Shown one piece after another: positions 1 through 8,473 of a stretch of 64,000 nucleotides of DNA (positions are counted from its first letter, which is position 1; each line of letters starts with the position of its first letter). Source of the stretch: Rhodospirillales bacterium (GTDB lineage: Bacteria; Pseudomonadota; Alphaproteobacteria; Rhodospirillales; Defluviicoccaceae); contig JADJQT010000001.1 in NCBI GenBank assembly GCA_016712595.1, forward strand, positions 1-64,000. The letters run 5' to 3'. The notes beneath the pieces were generated by a model. The model made no database searches and was not told where the DNA came from. It was given only the letters and a program-made list of their open reading frames with translations. Position numbers and translations under genes: made by a program.

Positions 1-409
1 TCACTTCGTCGGCGTCCTGAATGACGTGGTTGTTGGTGACCACGTGCCCCTTGTCGTCGATGATGAAGCCTGAGCCCAGGGATGTCGCCCGCCGCTTCTG
101 CTGACGCGACGGGTTGCGCTCCATGAACTCCTTGAAGAACTCCTCAAACGGCGAGCCCGGCGGCAACTGCGGCATCTCAATGCCGGGATTGCCTTCGACC
201 GTCTGAGTCGTCGAGACGTTCACGACGGCCGGCAACAGGCGTGCCGCGAGATCGGCGAAACTCTCGGGCGCGGCCTTGGCCGAGGCGGTGGATGTTGAAA
301 CGGCCAGTACGACGGCAACCAGCGCCATGCCGAAGCTGATCCAAGCGGCGGAGACTTCCCCTCGACGGCCAACCACAGGCTGGCGATGAAACGCGACCGG
401 ACCCATCAT
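1..409 (-). CDS. degP: DegP/HtrA-family periplasmic serine protease, 3' part missing
   Basis: Only the first 136 codons lie in the window; the gene runs off the left edge. The protein opens with a signal-type segment (hydrophobic stretch ending STASAKA, about residues 24-46), then LLPAVVNVSTTQ, a linker rich in Pro, Glu and Phe, and GSGFIIDDKGHVVTNNHVI. The last motif is the HtrA block that carries the catalytic His (NNHV). Asp and Ser of the triad and the PDZ domains would lie outside the window. Family members degrade misfolded periplasmic proteins. It sits just downstream of hflK-hflC on the same strand, a common alphaproteobacterial order (hflK-hflC-degP/degQ). Two ATGs are adjacent at 404-409; the first is used here. 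Confidence 0.9.
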   Translation of the reverse strand, partial: MMGPVAFHRQPVVGRRGEVSAAWISFGMALVAVVLAVSTSTASAKAAPESFADLAARLLPAVVNVSTTQTVEGNPGIEMPQLPPGSPFEEFFKEFMERNPSRQQKRRATSLGSGFIIDDKGHVVTNNHVIQDADEV

Positions 410-556
410 TCCGCTCCCCTGTTACGACTGGTACGCAATTGCCTGAGTGACTAGCCTGGAAAAGTTCTTCCATCGTTCGTTCAAGTCAGCCGATCGCGGC
501 GGTTGGCAACGCACCCGTCGAGGTGTTGACCTTGGGTACATTTCCCCGTCGTTGCG

Positions 557-1447
557 CTAGCGCGATGCGGGCTCGGCCGGCGAAGAACGACGTTCGCCGA
601 AGAAGAAACGAAAGAAATCGGAGTCCGGTTTCAGCACCATGCTTGTATCCTGCCCGGCCAGTGCGCTGTAGGCGTCGAGCGAGCGGAAGAAGTCGAAGAA
701 TTCCGGATCCTTGCTGTAGGCTTCGTTGAGCACCCGCGTGCGTTCACCGTCGCCTTCACCGCGAAGGATTTGGGACTGGCGCGTGGCGTCTGCGAGGATG
801 ACCGTCCGCTCCCGATCGGCTTCCGCCTGAATGCGCGCTTTCTGTTGCTCCCCTTCGGCCCGAAGCTTCGCCGCCTGCGCCACGCGCTCGGAGCGCATGC
901 GATTATAAACCGCCTGGCTCGTGGCCTCGGGAAGATCGGTGCGACCGATACGGACGTCGACCACCTCGACGCCGAACTCGGGCGCTTGCGCCTTGAGTTG
1001 ATCGGCGATCCGGCCCATCAGTTTGGCGCGCTCGCTGGATAGCACCTCGGCAAGACCGACGCGGGCGACCTCAGTCCGTACGACCGAATTGATCCGGCTA
1101 CCAAAAATCTGTCGGAAGTTGCGCTCGTTCTGCGCCCGCTGGCGAAAGCGCAGCGGATCGACGATGCGGAAGCGGGCGAAAGAATCGACGTTGATTCGCT
1201 TCTGATCGGCGAGAAGGACTTCCTGTGGCTGCGGATCGAGATCAAGAATCCGCTTGTCGAAGAATTCGACGTTCTGGATGAACGGCGCCTTGAAATGGAG
1301 ACCCGGATCGCGAACCACCCGTACCGGGTTGCCAAATTGCAAGATCAATGCCTGTTCCGTCTGTCGGACGGTAAACGCTGAACTCAACAGCAGAATTACG
1401 GCAATGACGACGGCGACACCAAGAGCGATGAGCGTGCGATTGTTCAT
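557..1447 (-). CDS. hflC: HflC, membrane-anchored SPFH/band 7 subunit of the HflKC complex
   Basis: 296 residues, the usual HflC length. One N-terminal membrane anchor (LIALGVAVVIAVILLLSS, about residues 6-24) is followed by the SPFH/band 7 domain (TVRQTEQALILQFGNPVRV) and a charged coiled-coil region (LRAEGEQQKARIQAEADRER). HflK and HflC form a periplasmic cage around FtsH and modulate its proteolysis of membrane proteins. The start codon overlaps the hflK stop in an ATGA (1444-1447), so the two are translationally coupled. The short C-terminal tail after FFRFFFG is typical. Confidence 0.96.
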   Translation of the reverse strand: MNNRTLIALGVAVVIAVILLLSSAFTVRQTEQALILQFGNPVRVVRDPGLHFKAPFIQNVEFFDKRILDLDPQPQEVLLADQKRINVDSFARFRIVDPLRFRQRAQNERNFRQIFGSRINSVVRTEVARVGLAEVLSSERAKLMGRIADQLKAQAPEFGVEVVDVRIGRTDLPEATSQAVYNRMRSERVAQAAKLRAEGEQQKARIQAEADRERTVILADATRQSQILRGEGDGERTRVLNEAYSKDPEFFDFFRSLDAYSALAGQDTSMVLKPDSDFFRFFFGERRSSPAEPASR

Positions 1448-2541
1448 TTGCCCGCCTCCCGCCGGTGCTTTTGGATTTCCGGCAACGGCAGGTAGGGGAC
1501 GACGTCCTGTCCGCCCTTGCCATTGGTGTCGATGATCACGTTCTGGGTATTACTCAAGATGTTCTGCATCCGCTCAAGATATAATCGCCGCTTCGTCAGC
1601 TCCGGTCCCGCCTGATAGGCACTCAGGACCGACAGGAACCGGTTGGCTTCGCCGGCGGCCTCGCGCGTCAGCTTTTCCTTATAAGCGTTGGCATCTTGGA
1701 TGATGCGCTCCGCCTCGCCCTTTGCGCGCGGAACGATATCGTTGCGATAGGCATTTGCCTCATTGACCGAGCGTTCCTGATCTTGACGGGCGCGCTGCAC
1801 ATCGTTGAACGCGTCAATCACTTCCGCCGGCGGATCGACCTTCTGCTGCTTGACCTCGGCAATGAAAATCCCTGCCCCGTAGCTGTCGAGAATACCTTGA
1901 AGCAGCTCCTTCGTCCGCTCATCGACTTCCTGTCGCTTTGATGTCAGTGCATCCTCAAGCAGGGTTTGCCCGATCACCTCGCGAATGGCGCTCTCAGCGG
2001 CAAGTTTCACCGTGATTTCCGGATCGCGGATATTGAACAGGTAATCAGCCGCGTTCTTGATCCGCCACTGAACGATATAATCGATATCGATTATATTCTG
2101 ATCTTCGGTGAGCATCAGGCTTTCCTGGAGGACATCGCGCGCTCCCGTGCCGCGCGGACCTTCGGTTCCGCCCCGGTATCCGATCGTGATCTGGTTGGTC
2201 TGCTCGACGTTGGGTGTCAGCACCTCACCAATCGGCGCCGGAAACCAGTAGTTCAGGCCGGGAGTCGTCGTCTTGACGAATTTCCCGAACAGCAGCTCGA
2301 CTCCTTGTTCGCCGGGCTGCACGCGGTAAAAGCCCGTCGCCAGCCAAATGGCGAGAATGGCCACCACGACGAGAGCGATGCCGCGGCCGGTTCCGAGGCC
2401 GCCGGGAACCATGCGACGCACCCGCTCCTGCGTGCGCCGCATCATCTCCTCGATGTTCGGTGGAGGCGAGGCCGGGCCACCGCCCCAAGGACCGCCGCCG
2501 TTACCGCCCCACGGGCCACCACCTTTGGGATTCCAGGCCAT
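1444..2541 (-). CDS. hflK: HflK, SPFH/band 7 subunit of the FtsH-modulating HflKC complex
   Basis: 365 residues. The N-terminus is Gly/Pro/Trp-rich (WNPKGGGPWGG), as is usual for HflK, then comes one membrane segment (GIALVVVAILAIWLATGFY, about residues 54-72). The band 7 domain follows (VQPGEQGVELLFGKFVKTTTPGLNYW), with a helical region containing QEVDERTKELLQ. First gene of the minus-strand operon hflK-hflC-degP. A promoter would lie in 2542-2838, which it shares divergently with mrp. Confidence 0.96.
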   Translation of the reverse strand: MAWNPKGGGPWGGNGGGPWGGGPASPPPNIEEMMRRTQERVRRMVPGGLGTGRGIALVVVAILAIWLATGFYRVQPGEQGVELLFGKFVKTTTPGLNYWFPAPIGEVLTPNVEQTNQITIGYRGGTEGPRGTGARDVLQESLMLTEDQNIIDIDYIVQWRIKNAADYLFNIRDPEITVKLAAESAIREVIGQTLLEDALTSKRQEVDERTKELLQGILDSYGAGIFIAEVKQQKVDPPAEVIDAFNDVQRARQDQERSVNEANAYRNDIVPRAKGEAERIIQDANAYKEKLTREAAGEANRFLSVLSAYQAGPELTKRRLYLERMQNILSNTQNVIIDTNGKGGQDVVPYLPLPEIQKHRREAGK

Positions 2542-2838
2542 GCCGGACTCTCTCCACTATGCGCCGAGTGACCGAATGACCCCGACGACCCCTGACGTTG
2601 CTTGGCGCCACCGCCTGCCGCGCGTATATCGTACGTCGGGGTATATAAGCGAGCGGGCAACAGCACGCAACGCGAGGGTGCGTGCCGGATATTGGCGCGC
2701 CGAAATGACCAGACGCCGCTCCGGCTCGAATGGCAGGCCAAGTTGCGGTCTCGTTGCGATTTGCGTCGGTAAGGCGTGATGGTCGAATGCGGGACTTCGA
2801 CCTCAGGAATTACACGCAGTAGGAAGTGGGAGACGCGG

Positions 2839-3957
2839 ATGACCGAAGTAACTGAACAGCAAATCCTCGATGCGCTCAAGTGCGTCGTTGATCCCGACCG
2901 CAAGAAGGACATCGTCAGCCTTGGCATGGTTCAAGGCCTGAGAATTAAAGATGGTCACGTCGCCTTCGCCCTCGAAGTCGATCCTCAACGGGGCGCGCAT
3001 CTCGATCCACTGCGAAAGCAGGCAGAAACGCTCGTTCACAAGCTGCCGGGGGTTGTTACGGCGACCGTCGTTTTAACCGCCGAGCGCGCCCCGGCGCAAC
3101 CGGCGCGCGCTCAGACCCCCCCACCGCACGCGGCTGCTGCCAACGCTCTGCTACCCGAGGTCGGCGCGATCGTCGCCGTTGCGTCAGGCAAAGGGGGGGT
3201 CGGAAAGTCAACGACGGCGGTAAATCTGGCCATTGCTCTGGCTACGCTTGGCTATCGCGTCGGCCTGCTCGATGCCGATATCTATGGTCCCTCGATGCGT
3301 CGTTTGCTCGGCGTTGAGGGACAGCCGCAGTCGCGCGACGGCGCCCGGCTCGATCCGATGGAAAAATTCGGCATCAAGGCAATGTCGATGGCATTTCTCG
3401 TGGAAGAGGAAACGCCGATCGTTTGGCGCGGACCGATGGTGCAATCGGCGCTGGAGCAGATGATGCGCGACGTTGCATGGGGACCGCTCGATGTGATGGT
3501 CGTCGACATGCCTCCCGGCACCGGAGATACGCAGCTGACGATGGCGCAAAAGGTTCCGCTCGCCGGCGCCGTGATCGTTTCGACTCCTCAGGACATCGCC
3601 CTGATCGATGCGCGCAAGGGCCTAAATATGTTCCGGAAGGTCGATGTCCCCGTTCTCGGGCTGATCGAAAATATGAGCTACTTCTGCTGCCCGAACTGCG
3701 GCCATCGCACCGAGATCTTCGGTCACGGTGGGGCGCGGCGCGAGGCGGAGCGACTCGGAATGGACTTCCTTGGCGAGATCCCCCTCGACATCGTTATCCG
3801 CGAGACCTCGGATGCCGGCCGTCCGATCGTCGCCTCCGAGCCGCAGAGCGAGCACGCGCGCGCTTACCTGTCGATCGCCGAGGCTGTGGCGGGAAAAGTG
3901 GCGCAATCGCGTGCGGCGCAAGCGGCGAAAGCACCCCGCATCGTTGTCAGCGGATAG
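2839..3957 (+). CDS. mrp: Mrp/ApbC-type P-loop ATPase, iron-sulfur cluster carrier
   Basis: 372 residues from the ATG at 2839, chosen because AGGAAGTGGGAG lies just upstream and the protein then starts TEVTEQQILDAL as usual for this family. Residues 1-95 form a MIP18/DUF59 domain, then a Pro/Ala linker. From about residue 115 comes the Mrp NTPase with a deviant Walker A (GKGGVGKST), VDMPPGTGDTQLT, and the CxxC pair in FCCPNCGH that binds a bridging Fe-S cluster. The family carries [4Fe-4S] clusters to apo-proteins. It is divergent from hflK and followed by no obvious partner. Confidence 0.95.
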   Translation: MTEVTEQQILDALKCVVDPDRKKDIVSLGMVQGLRIKDGHVAFALEVDPQRGAHLDPLRKQAETLVHKLPGVVTATVVLTAERAPAQPARAQTPPPHAAAANALLPEVGAIVAVASGKGGVGKSTTAVNLAIALATLGYRVGLLDADIYGPSMRRLLGVEGQPQSRDGARLDPMEKFGIKAMSMAFLVEEETPIVWRGPMVQSALEQMMRDVAWGPLDVMVVDMPPGTGDTQLTMAQKVPLAGAVIVSTPQDIALIDARKGLNMFRKVDVPVLGLIENMSYFCCPNCGHRTEIFGHGGARREAERLGMDFLGEIPLDIVIRETSDAGRPIVASEPQSEHARAYLSIAEAVAGKVAQSRAAQAAKAPRIVVSG

Positions 3958-4255
3958 ACCGCCAGGGGCGTAGGCGCACAAATCGGTTATCGCCGGACCG
4001 ACTGGCGGATGGGCCTGGAGTGGGGATGCGGTTCATCTGCTCCGGAGCCCAGATGCCGTACAAAGCGACCGGAGCGCGCCGCCACACGGTCCCGAAGTCG
4101 CGCGATCGCATTGAGAACTGGCGGGGGTACGCTGCGACGCTGGGCGATCGCGGCGATCCGCCGGTGTAACTGACGGTGTAGGTTGCGCCGACAGGCTGAC
4201 GGCGTGTCACCCCAGCCTCAATCCAATTCATCAAAACCCGGGACGAAACACGCGC
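3958..4255. other. Intergenic, no convincing gene
   Basis: About 300 bases between mrp and the convergent hydrolase-OsmC gene. A 95-codon minus-strand frame (3947-4234) is open here, but its translation is Arg/Pro/Ser-rich, matches no family I recognise and overlaps the mrp end, so it is not called as a gene. No terminator-like hairpin with a T run was seen. Confidence 0.5.
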
Positions 4256-5497
4256 TTAGTCGTTCAGCGTCGTGGTGATCCACACTTCCGAGTGCAGGGT
4301 ACGGTGCACCGGGCATTTATCGGCGATCTCCAGCAGCTTCGCTCTCGCCGCGTCGTCGAGCGCGCCGTCAAGGGTGATCTCGCGCTCAATGCGATCGAGC
4401 ATGCCCTGCCTGGTTTCGCACTCGGCGCAGTCCTCGGCGTGCACCTTGGCATGGCGCAACGTGACGCTCACCTTGTCGAGCGGCAGGCCCTTGCGGTCGG
4501 CATACATGCGGATGGTCATCGCCGTGCACGCCCCGAGGGCGGCCAGCAGATAGTCGTAGGGACCGGGGCCGGTGTCGGTACCGCCGACACTTTCCGGCTC
4601 GTCGGCGGCGAGGATGTGCCGACCGCCGACGTTCACCACCTCGGCGAACCTTCCGGTTCCCGCCTCGGCGACGACGACGGCATCGGCAGGCGCGTCGGGC
4701 ACCGGCTGGCTCGCGGCTGCCGCTTCGCTCGCGAGGTAGCGCGCGGCCCAGGCGGTGAGCACGTCGGCGACATAGGCCGCGTCCTCCCGCCGGGTGAGCA
4801 GATGATCGGCGTCGTCGAGGGAGACGAAGCTTTTCGGATGCTTGGCAGCGGCGAAGATGCGCGAGGCGTTATCGATGCCGACGGTGCTATCGCCGGGCGC
4901 GTGGAAGATCAGCAGTGGCCGGCGGAGCGCGGCGATGTCGGCGGCAAGCCGGTGTCCCGAGACATCGTCGAGAAACGCCTTCTTGATGCGGAACGGCCGG
5001 CCGGCGAGCACCACCTCCGCCTCGCCGCGTGCCGCGATCTCGGGAACGGCGGGTGCGAACAGCCGGGTGATGTGCGCCGGCTCGGCCGGTGCAGCGATGG
5101 TGCAGACCGCCCGCGCCTCGGGAATCTGCCCGGCGGCGGCGAGGACCGCCGCTCCGCCGAGGCTGTGGCCGACGAGCAGCGCCGGCGCCTCATGCTCCCG
5201 GCGCAGCCATGCCGCTGCCGCCACCAGGTCGCCGACGTTGGATGAGAAGGTGGTGTTGGCGAATTCACCCTCGCTGGCACCGAGGCCGGTGAAGTCGAAG
5301 CGCAGGACCGCGAAGCCGTGACCGACGAGGCCGGCGGCGATCCGTGAGGCGGCGAACACGTTCGATGCGCACGTAAAGCAATGGGCGAACAGCGCGTGCG
5401 CCCGCGGCAGTCCCGCCGGCAGGTCGAGCCGCGCCGCCAACCGGCTGCTGTCGTCGGCACCGGTAAAGGTGATCTTCTCGCTGCGCCCGTCGGCCAT
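4256..5497 (-). CDS. Bifunctional alpha/beta hydrolase - OsmC family protein
   Basis: 413 residues. Residues 1-250 form a serine hydrolase domain: HCFTC near the oxyanion site, nucleophile elbow GHSLGG, then DADHLL carrying the likely catalytic His. Residues 270-413 form an OsmC/Ohr-type domain with both conserved cysteines (LGACTAMTIRMY and DKCPVHRTL). OsmC proteins reduce organic hydroperoxides through these two Cys; the role of the fused hydrolase is not known. The fusion recurs as one polypeptide in proteobacteria. Start supported by AAGGAG seven bases upstream of the ATG. Single gene, convergent with mrp. Confidence 0.92.
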   Translation of the reverse strand: MADGRSEKITFTGADDSSRLAARLDLPAGLPRAHALFAHCFTCASNVFAASRIAAGLVGHGFAVLRFDFTGLGASEGEFANTTFSSNVGDLVAAAAWLRREHEAPALLVGHSLGGAAVLAAAGQIPEARAVCTIAAPAEPAHITRLFAPAVPEIAARGEAEVVLAGRPFRIKKAFLDDVSGHRLAADIAALRRPLLIFHAPGDSTVGIDNASRIFAAAKHPKSFVSLDDADHLLTRREDAAYVADVLTAWAARYLASEAAAASQPVPDAPADAVVVAEAGTGRFAEVVNVGGRHILAADEPESVGGTDTGPGPYDYLLAALGACTAMTIRMYADRKGLPLDKVSVTLRHAKVHAEDCAECETRQGMLDRIEREITLDGALDDAARAKLLEIADKCPVHRTLHSEVWITTTLND

Positions 5498-5778
5498 TCG
5501 CTAGCTCCTTAATCGGCTGAGATAACGCTATATACGAAAGGCATTAGGGCTTCTTGACTTTCGTTCGATTGGGGTGGCTCCGTACTCGGTGTCCTGGTGC
5601 GGAGCCAGGCACTGCGAGCGATGGTGAGCGATGAGCGCCCATACCACGGAGACGCCCAAGGGAAGATGATGCCGGCCGCCGCAACACCGCCGAAGTCAGT
5701 CTGGAAGAAGGCGGCGCCGAATGAAGCTGCCGTGGCGAGCCCAGGCAGCCGAGGCCGAGAGGGCTGGCGGCCTCTTCA

Positions 5779-6490
5779 TCAAGGCGTGGAATTTAAGGGC
5801 TCGTCCACGTTGTTGCACGGACCTGGACATTCTCGCGATGAGGCTGCGCCGCACACTCCGTTTCGGTCGCCCTCTCCGTTCACCGCCGCGCTGACCGCCG
5901 CCTCGTCGACGTTCACCATGAGCCGCGGGTGGATCCTCACGGTACGGGACATCTTCCGTCCCGGGAGCGGCGGAAAGCTCCAGATATCGTCTGCGCTCGT
6001 CGGCTCGACGGCGATGCAAGCGTGATTGGCAAGGTCTACGATCGTGGTGGGCGCCGCCCGATCGGCAAGATATCGGGGCGATGCGCAGAGCACGCGGTGC
6101 ACCTCGCCGACCCGCAGGGCGATCAGCACCGAATCCTGGAGCGCCGCGATCCGCAGCGCGACGTCTATTCCCTCATCGACCAGATTGGTGAGACGGTTGA
6201 GCAGCAGATAGCGGATCTGCACCGCCGGATGGCAGTTCAGAAACTCGCCGACGATGGGGCGCAAGATCCGGGTGCCGGACGTAACCGGCGCGGTGACCGT
6301 CAGCACGCCAGGGGGCGCGGCACGCTCGCCTGCCGCGAACAGCGGCTTCATCGAGTTCGGCCAGCACATGGCGGCATCCCGCCGCATAACGCTCTCCAGC
6401 CTCGGACAGCTGGAGCCGGCGTGTCGTCCGGTGCACGAGTTGGGTGCCGACATGGCTTTCCAGCGCCGCCAGCGCGCGCTCGCCGCAAAC
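5779..6490 (-). pseudogene. LysR-family transcriptional regulator, frameshifted remnant
   Basis: Recognisable LysR pieces are split over frames. In one frame (from about 6481 down) lies the end of the winged helix: ERALAALESHVGTQLVHRTTRR followed in the same frame by LQLSEAGERY. Near 6340 the homology jumps to another frame, which carries the effector domain (PPGVLTVTAPVTSG, VDEGIDVALRI, LCASPRYLAD). It then degrades after about 5850 and loses the normal C-terminus. The first ~40 residues with the recognition helix are absent. Not functional as read. Confidence 0.75.
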
Positions 6491-6595
6491 AGCTCAGCGC
6501 CGATTGCACATTACCGGACGACCAGCATCGATGGCGTTGATATCTTCTACCGCGAGACTGGCCCAACCGACGCGCCGGCCGCCGCGCCGGAATGA
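6486..6595 (+). pseudogene. N-terminal stub of an alpha/beta hydrolase
   Basis: The frame reads APIAHYRTTSIDGVDIFYRE then TGPTDAPA, which is the typical first strand region of bacterial alpha/beta hydrolases that normally continues into LLLHG. Here it ends at a TGA at 6593-6595, before the insertion sequence, and there is no good start codon. The rest of the gene is missing. Divergent LysR-hydrolase pairs are common, so this and the LysR remnant may once have been neighbours. The break lies before the IS end, so the IS is not the direct cause of the truncation. Confidence 0.55.
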
Positions 6596-6610
6596 CAAGA
6601 AGGCGGCTAA

Positions 6611-6627
6611 TCTTACTGAGTCACAAA
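6611..6627 (+). repeat. Left terminal inverted repeat of the IS701-type element
   Basis: Seventeen bases matching the right end with one mismatch (A for C at position 9). Directly preceded by the CTAA target duplication. Confidence 0.9.
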
Positions 6628-6708
6628 TCTCACTATGTCGTGGTATTGGGGCTTTCTTGGCCAGGATGTAGTGGTTGCCGAGCCGATCTGGCTGTATCCG
6701 AGGCGACG

Positions 6709-8139
6709 ATGGCGAACGCGGAGAGTGGATCGCGGTTTTTGGCGTATATCGAGGGGCTTGTGGGAACGATCGGGCATGCAGATCGGGCTGTGCCGCTCCG
6801 CGACTACTGCCTGGGGCTTCTGCTGCCGGGGGAGCGCAAGAGCGTCGAGCCGATGGCGGCGGTGACGGCACCGGCACGGGTGGCGGCGCAGCACCAGTCG
6901 CTCCTGCACTTTGTCGGGAACGCGCCCTGGTCGGACGAGCGGGTCCTGGGCCAAGTGCGCGAACTGGTTCTGCCGTCGATCGAGCGAGCGGGACCGATTG
7001 AGGCTTGGATCATCGACGACACAGGCTTTCCGAAGAAGGGGCGGCACTCCGTCGGCGTGACGCGGCAGTATTGCGGCCAGCTTGGCAAGCAGGACAACTG
7101 CCAGGTCGCGGTGACGTTGTCGGTCGCCAATCACGCAGCCAGCCTGCCGGTGGCGCACCGGCTCTATCTGCCGGAGGACTGGGCGGCGGACCCCGACCGG
7201 CGGGCCAAAGCGGGCGTGCCGGCGACGGTCTCCTTCAAAACCAAGCCCGAGATCGCGCTCGACCAGATCCGCGCGGCGCTCGCCGCCGAGATCCCGAAGG
7301 GCGTCGTGCTGATGGATGCAGGCTACGGCGCCGACACGGATTTGCGCACCGAACTCACGTCGCTGGACCTTCCTTATGTCGCGGGCATCCAGCCGCACAC
7401 GAGCGTCTGGGCACCGGGAAGCGGGCCGTTGCCGCCCAAGCCGTGGTCCGGGCGCGGCCGCCCGACCAGCCGGATGCGGCGCGATGCCGGGCACCGGCCG
7501 ATCCAGGCCAAGGCGCTCGCCACGAACCTGTCTGCCGAAGCCTGGGAGACGATCACCTGGCGTGAAGGCTCGGCCGACTGGCTCACCTCGCGCTACGCTC
7601 GGGTCCGGGTCCGGGCCGCTCACCGCGACGAGAAGCTCGAGAAGCCCAGACCCGAGGAATGGCTCCTGATCGAATGGCCAGAAGGCGAGGCCGAGCCGAC
7701 CAAATATTGGTTCTCTACCCTGCCGCCCGACATTGCCTTCGCCGAACTGGTCGATCTCGCGAAACTGCGCTGGCGGATCGAGCGAGACTATCAGGAACTC
7801 AAGCAGGAACTCGGGCTCGGCCATTACGAAGGACGAGGTTGGCGCGGCTTCCATCACCACGCCACCTTGTGCATCGCTGCCTACGGGTTTCTGATCTCCG
7901 AGCGGGAGACGATTCCCCCCTCCGGACCAAACACCGCCGCGAAGTTCGCGAAGTCTACCATTCCCGGCGATTGCAGACCCCGAGGCGCTACCTATCCGGC
8001 CCGAACGGCATATCCCGAACTCGATCGCCACCCTCAGGCGGCGCCTCACCGTCGCCCTCGCCAAAACCCTCCACCGATGTCCATGCTGCCACGCATCATA
8101 CAAAACCCAGATCGCTCACCGGCGTTTGTGACGCAGTAA
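6709..8139 (+). CDS. IS701-family DDE transposase, C-terminus probably frameshifted
   Basis: Start at ATG 6709 (GAGGCGA upstream). DDE residues are visible: Asp in WIIDDTGFPKKG, Asp in VLMDAGYGAD, and Glu in RIERDYQELKQELGL, with YREK-like spacing usual for IS701. The catalytic core is intact. After about base 7990 the homology moves to another frame: the expected tail (RPERHIPNSIATLRRRL, then CPCC) is read there and stops at TGA 8129-8131. The original frame instead runs on to 8139 with an unrelated tail. A small indel near 7990 explains this. Because the core is intact, activity cannot be ruled out, but a damaged copy is likely. Confidence 0.85.
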   Translation: MANAESGSRFLAYIEGLVGTIGHADRAVPLRDYCLGLLLPGERKSVEPMAAVTAPARVAAQHQSLLHFVGNAPWSDERVLGQVRELVLPSIERAGPIEAWIIDDTGFPKKGRHSVGVTRQYCGQLGKQDNCQVAVTLSVANHAASLPVAHRLYLPEDWAADPDRRAKAGVPATVSFKTKPEIALDQIRAALAAEIPKGVVLMDAGYGADTDLRTELTSLDLPYVAGIQPHTSVWAPGSGPLPPKPWSGRGRPTSRMRRDAGHRPIQAKALATNLSAEAWETITWREGSADWLTSRYARVRVRAAHRDEKLEKPRPEEWLLIEWPEGEAEPTKYWFSTLPPDIAFAELVDLAKLRWRIERDYQELKQELGLGHYEGRGWRGFHHHATLCIAAYGFLISERETIPPSGPNTAAKFAKSTIPGDCRPRGATYPARTAYPELDRHPQAAPHRRPRQNPPPMSMLPRIIQNPDRSPAFVTQ

Positions 8140-8141
8140 GA
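8125..8141 (-). repeat. Right terminal inverted repeat of the IS701-type element
   Basis: Seventeen bases complementary to the left end with one mismatch. The transposase stop codon lies inside or beside it, as is usual in compact IS elements. Followed by CTAA at 8142-8145. Confidence 0.9.
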
Positions 8142-8145
8142 CTAA

Positions 8146-8473
8146 GCGGCGGCACAAGAAGATCAGCACCCGAACCGGGAACGCGCATCGGTAGCTGATG
8201 CCGTTCAAATCATCCCGTCAGGATCACGGCAGCGACACCGTCAACGGGCTGGCAAGCGCCCCGCATACGCACGCCGGGAGCAACTCTTAATGCAATTGAG
8301 ACCGAAACATATGCCCAGATAGTTGTGGCAGTTTGGCCATGCAGCCGATAGAATTTTTGCGCAGTTGTCGGTCGTCGTCGGCTGCCACACGACTAAAATG
8401 AAAAGACTGATGGTTTCCGGTCGATGATGTGGGGACGCAACCTGCACTCGAATCGGAAATGACGGGAGGCGTC
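8146..8473. other. Intergenic between the IS and the FIST gene
   Basis: If the IS and one CTAA copy are removed, the flanks join into a short open stretch rich in Lys and Arg ending at 8176; it matches nothing I recognise. The rest holds the presumed promoter of the FIST operon. No clear -35/-10 pair was found; a TAAAAT lies at about 8394. Confidence 0.4.

Larger units (their letters stand above)
6611..8141 (+). mobile_element. IS701-family insertion sequence, 1531 bp
   Basis: The element is bounded by imperfect 17-bp inverted repeats (left TCTTACTGAGTCACAAA; right end, read inward, TCTTACTGCGTCACAAA; 16 of 17 match). It is flanked by a 4-bp direct repeat CTAA at 6607-6610 and 8142-8145. The IS701 family is known for target duplications of the form YTAR, so ends, duplication and transposase agree. 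It contains one transposase gene reading left to right. Its insertion is in already decayed DNA. Confidence 0.92.

Noticed and set aside
3947..4234. 95-codon minus-strand frame after mrp
   Set aside because: No recognisable homology, biased composition, and overlap with the mrp end; too weak to call.
6613..8103. 496-codon minus-strand frame inside the IS element
   Set aside because: Antisense shadow of the transposase; no domain signature, and it ends within the terminal repeat region.
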